Of a stretch of DNA of 64,000 nucleotides, positions 28,201-43,200 are shown in pieces. The position numbers were made by a program, and so were the translations under genes. The notes beneath the pieces were generated by a model. It was not told the origin of the DNA, made no database searches, and saw nothing but the letters and a program-made list of their open reading frames with translations. This DNA is from Lamellibrachia columna (taxonomy: Eukaryota; Annelida; Polychaeta; Sabellida; Siboglinidae). Where the stretch lies: NCBI GenBank assembly GCA_963662155.1, contig OY759263.1:28560023-28624022 (forward strand). Reading direction: 5' to 3'. Numbering within the stretch: the first letter of the stretch is position 1; every line of letters begins with the position of its first letter.

Positions 28201-31200
28201 CGGTCGGTGTTACCTGAAGCAGTCGTACTTTCTATCTCGAGAGTAGTAGTATCCAATGATGCAGTAGTAGAAGACGTCGCTGAAGTAGTGTCTACCTCGG
28301 TAGTTTTCCCTTCTACTACCGTACTTGCTACAGTTGCTGAATAATCAAAATTAAAACATAAATTACAAATATCATAGTTATATTATATTTATTTTCTATT
28401 TGTTATAATTAATATCAATCGTTCCATATGTACAACAAATTAGCAGTTTCGTAGTTTTTTCAATTAGGTAATAAAATATTAATAACGGACGAATAGATAA
28501 AACGATTATTTGAGATCAAACTTATACCTTCGCTAGTTGTTTCGACGAAAGATGTTGTTCCTTCGACTGTTGTTTGTGCAGCTGTTCCAGTGGTCTCTGT
28601 CGAAATTATTGTTTCGGTTGACCCCGTGGTAACATCCGCAGCTGTGGTTGTTGCTGAAAAAAATTACTTAAAATAGAGCTAAGCATTTAGTAGATGTCGG
28701 AATTAAATTATTTTCTGTAATGACAGTTATATTGGTAAAGAAGTCTCATTGCCTACCCATCAAAATTACACTTATTTTTTAAACAGAAATGACAGTCATT
28801 TACCTTCGCTCGTTGTCTCAACAGATTGCGTCGTTCCTTCGATTGTACTTGTTTCAACTGACTCTGTAGTCGCTGCCGACGACAAGCTATCCGTCGATTC
28901 CGTTGTTTCCACAGGGGCTGTGGTGGATCCTGCCAGAAGAATATCATGTCAAATGCATTCATTGGTTTGAACGAAGACTTTTTTTAACAACACATTGAAC
29001 ATCCATATATATAAATGGAATAACATTGAACATTATGCTGATTCATCAATGTTATGTGATTTGTTTCCAAGCTACAATTTTCGCTTATGCTTTATCAAAC
29101 CTCATGTATTCATTTTGAAATATGAAACAACGAATACGATTGATATTTTCAATACAACTATATATTTTAAAATAGCTGCAAAGCACTCCTTCTGTTTTCT
29201 TCGTGTGGTATCAAATATAGAGTTATATCATTTCTATATTTCCAAAATGACAACTGGAAAGGGATACACATAACTGCATTTGTAAACATTCGGTCGGTGT
29301 TACCTGAAGCAGTCGTACTTTCTATCTCGAGAGTAGTAGTATCCAATGATGCAGTAGTAGAAGACGTCGCTGAAGTAGTGTCTTCCTCGGTAATTTTCCC
29401 TTCTACTACCGTACTTGCTACAGTTGGTGAATAGTCAAAATTCAATAATAAATTACAAATATCAGAGTTATAATATATTTATTTTCTATTTATTATAATT
29501 AATATCAATCGTTCCATATGTTCAACAAATTACCAGTTTCGTAGATATTTCAACTGGGTAATAAAATATTAGTAACGGGCGAATAGATAAAACGATTAGT
29601 TGAGATCATTCTTGTACCTTCGCTAGTTGTTTCGACGAAAGATGTTGTTCCTTCGATAGTTGTTTGTGCAGCTATTCCAGTGGTCTCTGTCGAAGTTATT
29701 GTTTCGGTTGACCCCTTGGTAACATCCGCAGCTGTGGTTGTTGCTGAACAAAAATTATTTGAAATAGAACTAAGAATTTAGTAGATGCAGGAATTAAATT
29801 ATTTTCTGTAATGACATTTATATTGGTAAAGAAGTCTCATTGCCTACCCATCAAAATTACACTTATTTTTTAAACAGAAATTACAGTCATTTACCTTCGC
29901 TCGTTGTCTCAACAGATTGCGTCGTTCCTTTGATTGTACTTGTTTCAACTGACTCTGTAGTCGCTGCCGACGACAAGCTATCCATCGATTCCGTTGTTTC
30001 CACAGGGGCTGTGGTGGATCCTGCCAGAAGAATATCATGTCAAATGCATTCATTGGTTTGAAGGAAGACTTTTTTTAACAACACATTGAACATCCATATA
30101 TATAAATGGAATAACATTGAACATTATGCTGATTCATCAATGTTATGTGATTTGTTTCCAAGCTACAATTTTCGCTTATGCTTTATCAAACCTCATGTAT
30201 TCATTTTGAAATATGAAATAACGAATACGATTGATATTTTCAATACAACTATATATTTTAAAATAGCTGCAAAGCACTCCTTCTGTTTTCTTCGTGTGGT
30301 ATCAAATATAGAGCTATATCATTTCTATATTTCCAAAATTACAACTGGAAAGGGATACACATAACTGCATTTGTAAACATTCGGTCGGTGTTACCTGAAG
30401 CAGTCGTACTTTCTATCTCGAGAGTAGTAGTATCCAATGATGCAGTAGTAGAAGACGTCGCTGAAGTAGTGTCTTCCTCGGTAATTTTCCCTTCTACTAC
30501 CGTACTTGCTACAGTTGCTGAATAATCAAAATTGAAAAATAAATTATAAATATCATAGTTATATTATATTTATTTTCTATTTGTTATAATTAATATCAAT
30601 CGTTCCATATGTACAACAAATTAGCAGTTTCGTAGTTTTTTCAATTAGGTAATAAAATATTAATAACGGACGAATAGATAAAACGATTATTTGAGATCAA
30701 ACTTATACCTTCGCTAGTTGTTTCGACGAAAGATGTTGTTCCTTCGACTGTTGTTTGTGCAGCTGTTCCAGTGGTCTCTGTCGAAATTATTGTTTCGGTT
30801 GACCCCGTGGTAACATCCGCAGCTGTGGTTGTTGCTGAAAAAAAATACTTAAAATAGAGCTAAGCATTTAGTAGATGCCGGAATTAAATTATTTTCTATA
30901 ATGACAGTTATATTGGTAAAGAAGTCTCATTGCCTACCCATCAAAATTACACTTATTTTTTAAACAGAAATGACAGTCATTTACCTTCGCTCGTTGTCTC
31001 AACAGATTGCGTCGTTCCTTCGATTGTACTTGTTTCAACTGACTCTGTAGTCGCTGCCGACGACAAGCTATCCGTCGATTCCGTTGTTTCCACAGGGGCT
31101 GTGGTGGATCCTGCCAGAAGAATATCATGTCAAATGCATTCATTGGTTTGAACGAAGACTTTTTTTAACAACACATTGAACATCCATATATATAAATGGA

Positions 31201-34200
31201 ATAACATTGAACATTATGCTGATTCATCAATGTTATGTGATTTGTTTCCAAGCTACAATTTTCGCTTATACTTCATCAAACCTCATGTATTCATTTTGAA
31301 ATATGAAACAACGAATACGATTGATATTTTCAATACAACTTTATATTTTAAAATAGCTGCAAAGCACTCCTTCTGTTTTCTTCGTGTGGTATCAAAGATA
31401 GAGCTATATCATTTCTATATTTCCAAAATGACAACTGGAAAGGGATACACATAACTGCATTTGTAAACATTCGGTCGGTGTTACCTGAAGCAGTCGTACT
31501 TTCTATCTCGAGAATAGTAGTATCCAATGATGCAGTAGTAGAAGACGTCGCTGAAGTAGTGTCTTCCTCGGTAATTTTCCCTTCTACTACCGTACTTGCT
31601 ACAGTTGGTGAATAGTCAAAATTCAATAATAAATTACAAATAACCGAGTTATAATATATTTATTTTCTATTTATTATAATTAATATAAATCGTTCCATAT
31701 GTTCAACAAATTACCAGTTTCGTAGATATTTCAATTGGGTAATAAAATATTAGTAACGGGCGAATAGATAAAACGATTAGTTGAGATCATTCTTGTACCT
31801 TCGCTAGTTGTTTCGACGAAAGATGTTGTTCCTTCGATTGTTGTTTGTGCAGCTATTCCAGTGGTCTCTGTCGAAGTTATTGTTTCGGATGACCCCGTGG
31901 TAACATCCGCAGCTGTGGTTGTTGCTGAAAAAAAATTATTTGAAATAGAACTAAGCATTTAGTAGATGCAGGAATTAAATTATTTTCTGTAATGATATTT
32001 ATATTGGTAAAGAAGTCTCATTGCCTACCCATCAAAATTACACTTATTTTTTAAACAGAAATTACAGTCATTTACCTTCGCTCGTTGTCTCAACAGATTG
32101 CGTCGTTCCTTCGATTGTACTTGTCTCAACTGACTCTGTAGTCGCTGCCGACGACAAGGTATCCGTCGATTCCGTTGTTTCCACAGGGGCTGTGGTGGAT
32201 CCTGCCAGAAGAATATCATGTCAAATGCATTCATTGGTTTGAAGGAAGACTTTTTTTAACAACACATTGAACATCCATATATATAAATGGAATAACATTG
32301 AACATTATGCTGATTCATCAATGTTATGTGATTTGTTTCCAAGCTACAATTTTCGCTTTTGCATTATCAAACCTCATGTATTCATTTTAAAATATGAAAC
32401 AACGAATGCGATTGATATTTTCAGTACACCTTTATATTTTAAAATAGTTGCAAAGCACTCCTTCTGTTTTCTTCGTGTGGTATCAAAGATAGAGCTATAT
32501 CATTTCTATATTTCCAAAATGACAACTGGAAAGGAATACACATAACTGCATTTGTAAACATTCGGTCGGTGTTACCTGAAGCAGTCGTACTTTCTATCTC
32601 GAGAGTAGTAGTATCCAATGATGCAGTAGTAGAAGACGTCGCTGAAGTAGTGTCTTCCTCGGTAGTTTTCCCTTCTACTACCGTACTTGCTACAGTTGCT
32701 GAATAATCAAAATTAAAAAATAAATTACAAATATCATAGTTATATTATATTTATTTTCTATTTGTTATAATTAATATCAATCGTTCCATATGTACAACAA
32801 ATTAGCAGTTTCGTAGTTTTTTCAATTAGGTAATAAAATATTAATAACGGACGAATAGATAAAACGATTATTTGAGATCAAACTTATACCTTCGCTAGTT
32901 GTTTCGACGAAAGATGTTGTTCCTTCGACTGTTGTTTGTGCAGCTGTTCCAGTGGTCTCTGTCGAAATTATTGTTTCGGTTGACCCCGTGGTAACATCCG
33001 CAGCTGTGGTTGTTGCTGAAAAAAAATACTTAAAATAGAGCTAAGCATTTAGTAGATGTCGGAATTAAATTATTTTCTGTAATGACAGTTATATTGGTAA
33101 AGAAGTCTCATTGCCTACCCATCAAAATTACACTTATTTTTTAAACAGAAATGACAGTCATTTACCTTCGCTCGTTGTCTCAACAGATTGCGTCGTTCCT
33201 TCGATTGTACTTGTTTCAACTGACTCTGTAGTCGCTGCCGACGACAAGCTATCCGTCGATTCCGTTGTTTCCACAGGGGCTGTGGTGGATCCTGCCAGAA
33301 GAATATCATGTCAAATGCATTCATTGGTTTGAACGAAGACTTTTTTTAACAACACATTGAACATCCATATATATAAATGGAATAACATTGAACATTATGC
33401 TGATTCATCAATGTTATGTGATTTGTTTCCAAGCTACAATTTTCGCTTATGCTTTATCAAACCTCATGTATTCATTTTGAAATATGAAACAACGAATACG
33501 ATTGATATTTTCAATACAACTATATATTTTAAAATAGCTGCAAAGCACTCCTTCTGTTTTCTTCGTGTGGTATCAAATATAGAGCTATATCATTTCTATA
33601 TTTCCAAAATGACAACTGGAAAGGGATACACATAACTGCATTTGTAAACATTCGGTCGGTGTTACCTGAAGCAGTCGTACTTTCTATCTCGAGAGTAGTA
33701 GTATCCAATGATGCAGTAGTAGAAGACGTCGCTGAAGTAGTGTCTTCCTCGGTAATTTTCCCTTCTACTACCGTACTTGCTACAGTTGGTGAATAGTCAA
33801 AATTCAATAATAAATTACAAATATTAGAGTTATAATATATTTATTTTCTATTTATTATAATTAATATCAATCGTTCCATATGTTCAACAAATTACCAGTT
33901 TCGTAGATATTTCAATTGGGTAATAAAATATTAGTAACGGGCGAATAGATAAAACGATTAGTTGAGATCATTCTTGTACCTTCGCTAGTTGTTTCGACGA
34001 AAGATGTTGTTCCTTTGATTGTTGTTTGTGCAGCTATTCCAGTGGTCTCTGTCGAAGTTATTGTTTCGGTTGACCCCTTGGTAACATCCGCAGCTGTGGT
34101 TGTTGCTGAAAAAAAATTATTTGAAATAGAACTAAGCATTTAGTAGATGCAGGAATTAAATTATTTTCTGTAATGACATTTATATTGGTAAAGAAGTCTC

Positions 34201-37200
34201 ATTGCCTACCCATCAAAATTACACTTATTTTTTAAACAGAAATTACAATCATTTACCTTCGCTCGTTGTCTCAACAGATTGCGTCGTTCCTTCGATTGTA
34301 CTTGTTTCAACTGACTCTGTAGTCGCTGCCGACGACAAGCTATCCATCGATTCCGTTGTTTCCACAGGGGCTGTGGTGGATCCTGCCAGAAGAATATCAT
34401 GTCAAATGCATTCATTGGTTTGAACGAAGACTTTTTTTAACAACACATTGAACATCCATATATATAAATGGAATAACATTGAACATTATGCTGATTCATC
34501 AATGTTATGTGATTTGTTTCCAAGCTACAATTTTCGCTTATGCTTTATCAAACCTCATGTATTCATTTTGAAATATGAAACAACGAATACGATTGATATT
34601 TTCAATACAACTATATATTTTAAAATAGCTGCAAAGCACTCCTTCTGTTTTCTTCGTGTGGTATCAAATATAGAGCTATATCATTTCTATATTTCCAAAA
34701 TGACAACTGGAAAGGGATACACATAACTGCATTTGTAAACATTCGGTCGGTGTTACCTGAAGCAGTCGTACTTTCTATCTCGAGAGTAGTAGTATCCAAT
34801 GATGCAGTAGTAGAAGACGTCGCTGAAGTAGTGTCTTCCTCGGTAATTTTCCCTTCTACTACCGTACTTGCTACAGTTGCTGAATAATCAAAATTGAAAA
34901 ATAAATTACAAATATCATAGTTATATTATATTTATTTTCTATTTGTTATAATTAATATCAATCGTTCCATATGTACAACAAATTAGCAGTTTCGTAGTTT
35001 TTTCAATTAGGTAATAAAATATTAATAACGGACGAATAGATAAAACGATTATTTGAGATCAAACTTATACCTTCGCTAGTTGTTTCGACGAAAGATGTTG
35101 TTCCTTCGACTGTTGTTTGTGCAGCTGTTCCAGTGGTCTCTGTCGAAATTATTGTTTCGGTTGACCCCGTGGTAACATCCGCAGCTGTGGTTGTTGCTGA
35201 AAAAAAATACTTAAAATAGAGCTAAGCATTTAGTAGATGCCGGAATTAAATTATTTTCTGTAATGACAGTTATATTGGTAAAGAAGTCTCATTGCCTACC
35301 CATCAAAATTACACTTATTTTTTAAACAGAAATGACAGTCATTTACCTTCGCTCGTTGTCTCAACAGATTGCGTCGTTCCTTCGATTGTACTTGTTTCAA
35401 CTGACTCTGTAGTCGCTGCCGACGACAAGCTATCCGTCGATTCCGTTGTTTCCACAGGGGCTGTGGTGGATCCTGCCAGAAGAATATCATGTCAAATGCA
35501 TTCATTGGTTTGAACGAAGACTTTTTTTAACAACACATTGAACATCCATATATATAAATGGAATAACATTGAACATTATGCTGATTCATCAATGTTATGT
35601 GATTTGTTTCCAAGCTACAATTTTCGCTTATACTTCATCAAACCTCATGTATTCATTTTGAAATATGAAACAACGAATACGATTGATATTTTCAATACAA
35701 CTTTATATTTTAAAATAGCTGCAAAGCACTCCTTCTGTTTTCTTCGTGTGGTATCAAAGATAGAGCTATATCATTTCTATATTTCCAAAATGACAACTGG
35801 AAAGGGATACACATAACTGCATTTGTAAACATTCGGTCGGTGTTACCTGAAGCAGTCGTACTTTCTATCTCGAGAATAGTAGTATCCAATGATGCAGTAG
35901 TAGAAGACGTCGCTGAAGTAGTGTCTTCCTCGGTAATTTTCCCTTCTACTACCGTACTTGCTACAGTTGGTGAATAGTCAAAATTCAATAATAAATTACA
36001 AATATCCGAGTTATAATATATTTATTTTCTATTTATTATAATTAATATCAATCGTTCCATATGTTCAACAAATTACCAGTTTCGTAGATATTTCAATTGG
36101 GTAATAAAATATTAGTAACGGGCGAATAGATAAAACGATTAGTTGAGATCATTCTTGTACCTTCGCTAGTTGTTTCGACGAAAGATGTTGTTCCTTCGAT
36201 TGTTATTTGTGCAGTTATTCCAGTGGTCTCTGTCGAAGTTATTGTTTCGGTTGACCCCGTGGTAACATCCGCAGCTGTGGTTGTTGCTGAAAAAAAATTA
36301 TTTGAAATAGAACTAAGCATTTAGTAGATGCAGGAATTAAATTATTTTCTGTAATGACATTTATATTGGTAAAGAAGTCTCATTGCCTACCCATCAAAAT
36401 TACACTTATTTTTTAAAAAGAAATTACAGTCATTTACCTTCGCTCGTTGTCTCAACAGATTGCGTCGTTCCTTCGATTGTACTTGTCTCAACTGACTCTG
36501 TAGTCGCTGCCGACGACAAGCTATCCGTCGATTCCGTTGTTTCCACAGGGGCTGTGGTGGATCCTGCCAGAAGAATATCATGTCAAATGCATTCATTGGT
36601 TTGAACGAAGACTTTTTTTAACAACACATTGAACATCCATATATATAAATGGAATAACATTGAACATTATGCTGATTCATCAATGTTATGTGATTTGTTT
36701 CCAAGCTACAATTTTCGCTTTTGCATTATCAAACCTCATGTATTCATTTTAAAATATGAAACAACGAATGCGATTGATATTTTCAGTACACCTTTATATT
36801 TTAAAATAGCTGCAAAGCACTCCTTCTGTTTTCTTCGTGTGGTATCAAAGATAGAGCTATATCATTTCTATATTTCCAAAATGACAAATGGAAAGGGATA
36901 CACATAACTGCATTTGTAAACATTCGGTCGGTGTTACCTGAAGCAGTCGTACTTTCTATCTCGAGAGTAGTAGTATCCAATGATGCAGTAGTAGAAGACG
37001 TCGCTGAAGTAGTGTCTTCCTCGGTAGTTTTCCCTTCTACTACCGTACTTGCTACAGTTGGTGAATAGTCAAAATTCAATAATAAATTACAAATATCCGA
37101 GTTATAATATATTTATTTTCTATTTATTATAATTAATATAAATCGTTCCATATGTTCAACAAATTACCAGTTTCGTAGATATTTCAATTGGGTAATAAAA

Positions 37201-40200
37201 TATTAGTAACGGGCGAATAGATAAAACGATTAGTTGAGATCATTCTTGTACCTTCGCTAGTTGTTTCGACGAAAGATGTTGTTCCTTCGATTGTTGTTTG
37301 TGCAGCTATTCCAGTGGTCTCTGTCGAAGTTATTGTTTCGGATGACCCCGTGGTAACATCCGCAGCTGTGGTTGTTGCTGAAAAAAATTTATTTGAAATA
37401 GAACTAAGCATTTAGTAGATGCAGGAATTAAATTATTTTCTGTAATTACATTTATATTGGTAAAGAAGTCTCATTGCCTACCCATCAAAATTACACTTAT
37501 TTTTTAAACAGAAATTACAGTCATTTACCTTCGCTCGTTGTCTCAACAGATTGCGTCGTTCCTTCGATTGTACTTGTCTCAACTGACTCTGTAGTCGCTG
37601 CCGACGACAAGGTATCCGTCGATTCCGTTGTTTCCACAGGGGCTGTGGTGGATCCTGCCAGAAGAATATCATGTCAAATGCATTCATTGGTTTGAAGGAA
37701 GACTTTTTTTAACAACACATTGAACATCCATATATATAAATGGAATAACATTGAACATTATGCTGATTCATCAATGTTATGTGATTTGTTTCCAAGCTAC
37801 AATTTTCGCTTTTGCATTATCAAACCTCATGTATTCATTTTAAAATATGAAACAACGAATGCGATTGATATTTTCAGTACACCTTTATATTTTAAAATAG
37901 TTGCAAAGCACTCCTTCTGTTTTCTTCGTGTGGTATCAAAGATAGAGCTATATCATTTCTATATTTCCAAAATGACAACTGGAAAGGAATACACATAACT
38001 GCATTTGTAAACATTCGGTCGGTGTTACCTGAAGCAGTCGTACTTTCTATCTCGAGAGTAGTAGTATCCAATGATGCAGTAGTAGAAGACGTCGCTGAAG
38101 TAGTGTCTTCCTCGGTAGTTTTCCCTTCTACTACCGTACTTGCTACAGTTGCTGAATAATCAAAATTAAAACATAAATTACAAATATCATAGTTATATTA
38201 TATTTATTTTCTATTTGTTATAATTAATATCAATCGTTCCATATGTACAACAAATTAGCAGTTTCGTAGTTTTTTCAATTAGGTAATAAAATATTAATAA
38301 CGGACGAATAGATAAAACGATTATTTGAGATCAAACTTATACCTTCGCTAGTTGTTTCGACGAAAGATGTTGTTCCTTCGACTGTTGTTTGTGCAGCTGT
38401 TCCAGTGGTCTCTGTCGAAATTATTGTTTCGGTTGACCCCGTGGTAACATCCGCAGCTGTGGTTGTTGCTGAAAAAAATTACTTAAAATAGAGCTAAGCA
38501 TTTAGTAGATGTCGGAATTAAATTATTTTCTGTAATGACAGTTATATTGGTAAAGAAGTCTCATTGCCTACCCATCAAAATTACACTTATTTTTTAAACA
38601 GAAATGACAGTCATTTACCTTCGCTCGTTGTCTCAACAGATTGCGTCGTTCCTTCGATTGTACTTGTTTCAACTGACTCTGTAGTCGCTGCCGACGACAA
38701 GCTATCCGTCGATTCCGTTGTTTCCACAGGGGCTGTGGTGGATCCTGCCAGAAGAATATCATGTCAAATGCATTCATTGGTTTGAACGAAGACTTTTTTT
38801 AACAACACATTGAACATCCATATATATAAATGGAATAACATTGAACATTATGCTGATTCATCAATGTTATGTGATTTGTTTCCAAGCTACAATTTTCGCT
38901 TATGCTTTATCAAACCTCATGTATTCATTTTGAAATATGAAACAACGAATACGATTGATATTTTCAATACAACTATATATTTTAAAATAGCTGCAAAGCA
39001 CTCCTTCTGTTTTCTTCGTGTGGTATCAAATATAGAGCTATATCATTTCTATATTTCCAAAATGACAACTGGAAAGGGATACACATAACTGCATTTGTAA
39101 ACATTCGGTCGGTGTTACCTGAAGCAGTCGTACTTTCTATCTCGAGAGTAGTAGTATCCAATGATGCAGTAGTAGAAGACGTCGCTGAAGTAGTGTCTTC
39201 CTCGGTAATTTTCCCTTCTACTACCGTACTTGCTACAGTTGGTGAATAGTCAAAATTCAATAATAAATTACAAATATCAGAGTTATAATATATTTATTTT
39301 CTATTTATTATAATTAATATCAATCGTTCCATATGTACAACAAATTAGCAGTTTCGTAGTTTTTTCAATTAGGTAATAAAATATTAATAACGGACGAATA
39401 GATAAAACGATTATTTGAGATCAAACTTATACCTTCGCTAGTTGTTTCGACGAAAGATGTTGTTCCTTCGACTGTTGTTTGTGCAGCTGTTCCAGTGGTC
39501 TCTGTCGAAATTATTGTTTCGGTTGACCCCGTGGTAACATCCGCAGCTGTGGTTGTTGCTGAAAAAAAATACTTAAAATAGAGCTAAGCATTTAGTAGAT
39601 GCCGGAATTAAATTATTTTCTATAATGACAGTTATATTGGTAAAGAAGTCTCATTGCCTACCCATCAAAATTACACTTATTTTTTAAACAGAAATGACAG
39701 TCATTTACCTTCGCTCGTTGTCTCAACAGATTGCGTCGTTCCTTCGATTGTACTTGTTTCAACTGACTCTGTAGTCGCTGCCGACGACAAGCTATCCGTC
39801 GATTCCGTTGTTTCCACAGGGGCTGTGGTGGATCCTGCCAGAAGAATATCATGTCAAATGCATTCATTGGTTTGAACGAAGACTTTTTTTAACAACACAT
39901 TGAACATCCATATATATAAATGGAATAACATTGAACATTATGCTGATTCATCAATGTTATGTGATTTGTTTCCAAGCTACAATTTTCGCTTATACTTCAT
40001 CAAACCTCATGTATTCATTTTGAAATATGAAACAACGAATACGATTGATATTTTCAATACAACTTTATATTTTAAAATAGCTGCAAAGCACTCCTTCTGT
40101 TTTCTTCGTGTGGTATCAAAGATAGAGCTATATCATTTCTATATTTCCAAAATGACAACTGGAAAGGGATACACATAACTGCATTTGTAAACATTCGGTC

Positions 40201-43200
40201 GGTGTTACCTGAAGCAGTCGTACTTTCTATCTCGAGAATAGTAGTATCCAATGATGCAGTAGTAGAAGACGTCGCTGAAGTAGTGTCTTCCTCGGTAATT
40301 TTCCCTTCTACTACCGTACTTGCTACAGTTGGTGAATAGTCAAAATTCAATAATAAATTACAAATAACCGAGTTATAATATATTTATTTTCTATTTATTA
40401 TAATTAATATAAATCGTTCCATATGTTCAACAAATTACCAGTTTCGTAGATATTTCAATTGGGTAATAAAATATTAGTAACGGGCGAATAGATAAAACGA
40501 TTAGTTGAGATCATTCTTGTACCTTCGCTAGTTGTTTCGACGAAAGATGTTGTTCCTTCGATTGTTGTTTGTGCAGCTATTCCAGTGGTCTCTGTCGAAG
40601 TTATTGTTTCGGATGACCCCGTGGTAACATCCGCAGCTGTGGTTGTTGCTGAAAAAAAATTATTTGAAATAGAACTAAGCATTTAGTAGATGCAGGAATT
40701 AAATTATTTTCTGTAATGACATTTATATTGGTAAAGAAGTCTCATTGCCTACCCATCAAAATTACACTTATTTTTTAAACAGAAATTACAGTCATTTACC
40801 TTCGCTCGTTGTCTCAACAGATTGCGTCGTTCCTTCGATTGTACTTGTCTCAACTGACTCTGTAGTCGCTGCCGACGACAAGGTATCCGTCGATTCCGTT
40901 GTTTCCACAGGGGCTGTGGTGGATCCTGCCAGAAGAATATCATGTCAAATGCATTCATTGGTTTGAAGGAAGACTTTTTTTAACAACACATTGAACATCC
41001 ATATATATAAATGGAATAACATTGAACATTATGCTGATTCATCAATGTTATGTGATTTGTTTCCAAGCTACAATTTTCGCTTTTGCATTATCAAACCTCA
41101 TGTATTCATTTTAAAATATGAAACAACGAATGCGATTGATATTTTCAGTACACCTTTATATTTTAAAATAGTTGCAAAGCACTCCTTCTGTTTTCTTCGT
41201 GTGGTATCAAAGATAGAGCTATATCATTTCTATATTTCCAAAATGACAACTGGAAAGGGATACACATAACTGCATTTGTAAACATTCGGTCGGTGTTACC
41301 TGAAGCAGTCGTACTTTCTATCTCGAGAGTAGTAGTATCCAATGATGCAGTAGTAGAAGACGTCGCTGAAGTAGTGTCTTCCTCGGTAGTTTTCCCTTCT
41401 ACTACCGTACTTGCTACAGTTGCTGAATAATCAAAATTAAAAAATAAATTACAAATATCATAGTTATATTATATTTATTTTCTATTTGTTATAATTAATA
41501 TCAATCGTTCCATATGTACAACAAATTAGCAGTTTCGTAGTTTTTTCAATTAGGTAATAAAATATTAATAACGGACGAATAGATAAAACGATTATTTGAG
41601 ATCAAACTTATACCTTCGCTAGTTGTTTCGACGAAAGATGTTGTTCCTTCGACTGTTGTTTGTGCAGCTGTTCCAGTGGTCTCTGTCGAAATTATTGTTT
41701 CGGTTGACCCCGTGGTAACATCCGCAGCTGTGGTTGTTGCTGAAAAAAAATACTTAAAATAGAGCTAAGCATTTAGTAGATGTCGGAATTAAATTATTTT
41801 CTGTAATGACAGTTATATTGGTAAAGAAGTCTCATTGCCTACCCATCAAAATTACACTTATTTTTTAAACAGAAATGACAGTCATTTACCTTCGCTCGTT
41901 GTCTCAACAGATTGCGTCGTTCCTTCGATTGTACTTGTTTCAACTGACTCTGTAGTCGCTGCCGACGACAAGCTATCCGTCGATTCCGTTGTTTCCACAG
42001 GGGCTGTGGTGGATCCTGCCAGAAGAATATCATGTCAAATGCATTCATTGGTTTGAACGAAGACTTTTTTTAACAACACATTGAACATCCATATATATAA
42101 ATGGAATAACATTGAACATTATGCTGATTCATCAATGTTATGTGATTTGTTTCCAAGCTACAATTTTCGCTTATGCTTTATCAAACCTCATGTATTCATT
42201 TTGAAATATGAAACAACGAATACGATTGATATTTTCAATACAACTATATATTTTAAAATAGCTGCAAAGCACTCCTTCTGTTTTCTTCGTGTGGTATCAA
42301 ATATAGAGCTATATCATTTCTATATTTCCAAAATGACAACTGGAAAGGGATACACATAACTGCATTTGTAAACATTCGGTCGGTGTTACCTGAAGCAGTC
42401 GTACTTTCTATCTCGAGAGTAGTAGTATCCAATGATGCAGTAGTAGAAGACGTCGCTGAAGTAGTGTCTTCCTCGGTAATTTTCCCTTCTACTACCGTAC
42501 TTGCTACAGTTGGTGAATAGTCAAAATTCAATAATAAATTACAAATATTAGAGTTATAATATATTTATTTTCTATTTATTATAATTAATATCAATCGTTC
42601 CATATGTTCAACAAATTACCAGTTTCGTAGATATTTCAATTGGGTAATAAAATATTAGTAACGGGCGAATAGATAAAACGATTAGTTGAGATCATTCTTG
42701 TACCTTCGCTAGTTGTTTCGACGAAAGATGTTGTTCCTTCGATTGTTGTTTGTGCAGCTATTCCAGTGGTCTCTGTCGAAGTTATTGTTTCGGTTGACCC
42801 CTTGGTAACATCCGCAGCTGTGGTTGTTGCTGAAAAAAAATTATTTGAAATAGAACTAAGCATTTAGTAGATGCAGGAATTAAATTATTTTCTGTAATGA
42901 CATTTATATTGGTAAAGAAGTCTCATTGCCTACCCATCAAAATTACACTTATTTTTTAAACAGAAATTACAATCATTTACCTTCGCTCGTTGTCTCAACA
43001 GATTGCGTCGTTCCTTCGATTGTACTTGTTTCAACTGACTCTGTAGTCGCTGCCGACGACAAGCTATCCATCGATTCCGTTGTTTCCACAGGGGCTGTGG
43101 TGGATCCTGCCAGAAGAATATCATGTCAAATGCATTCATTGGTTTGAACGAAGACTTTTTTTAACAACACATTGAACATCCATATATATAAATGGAATAA

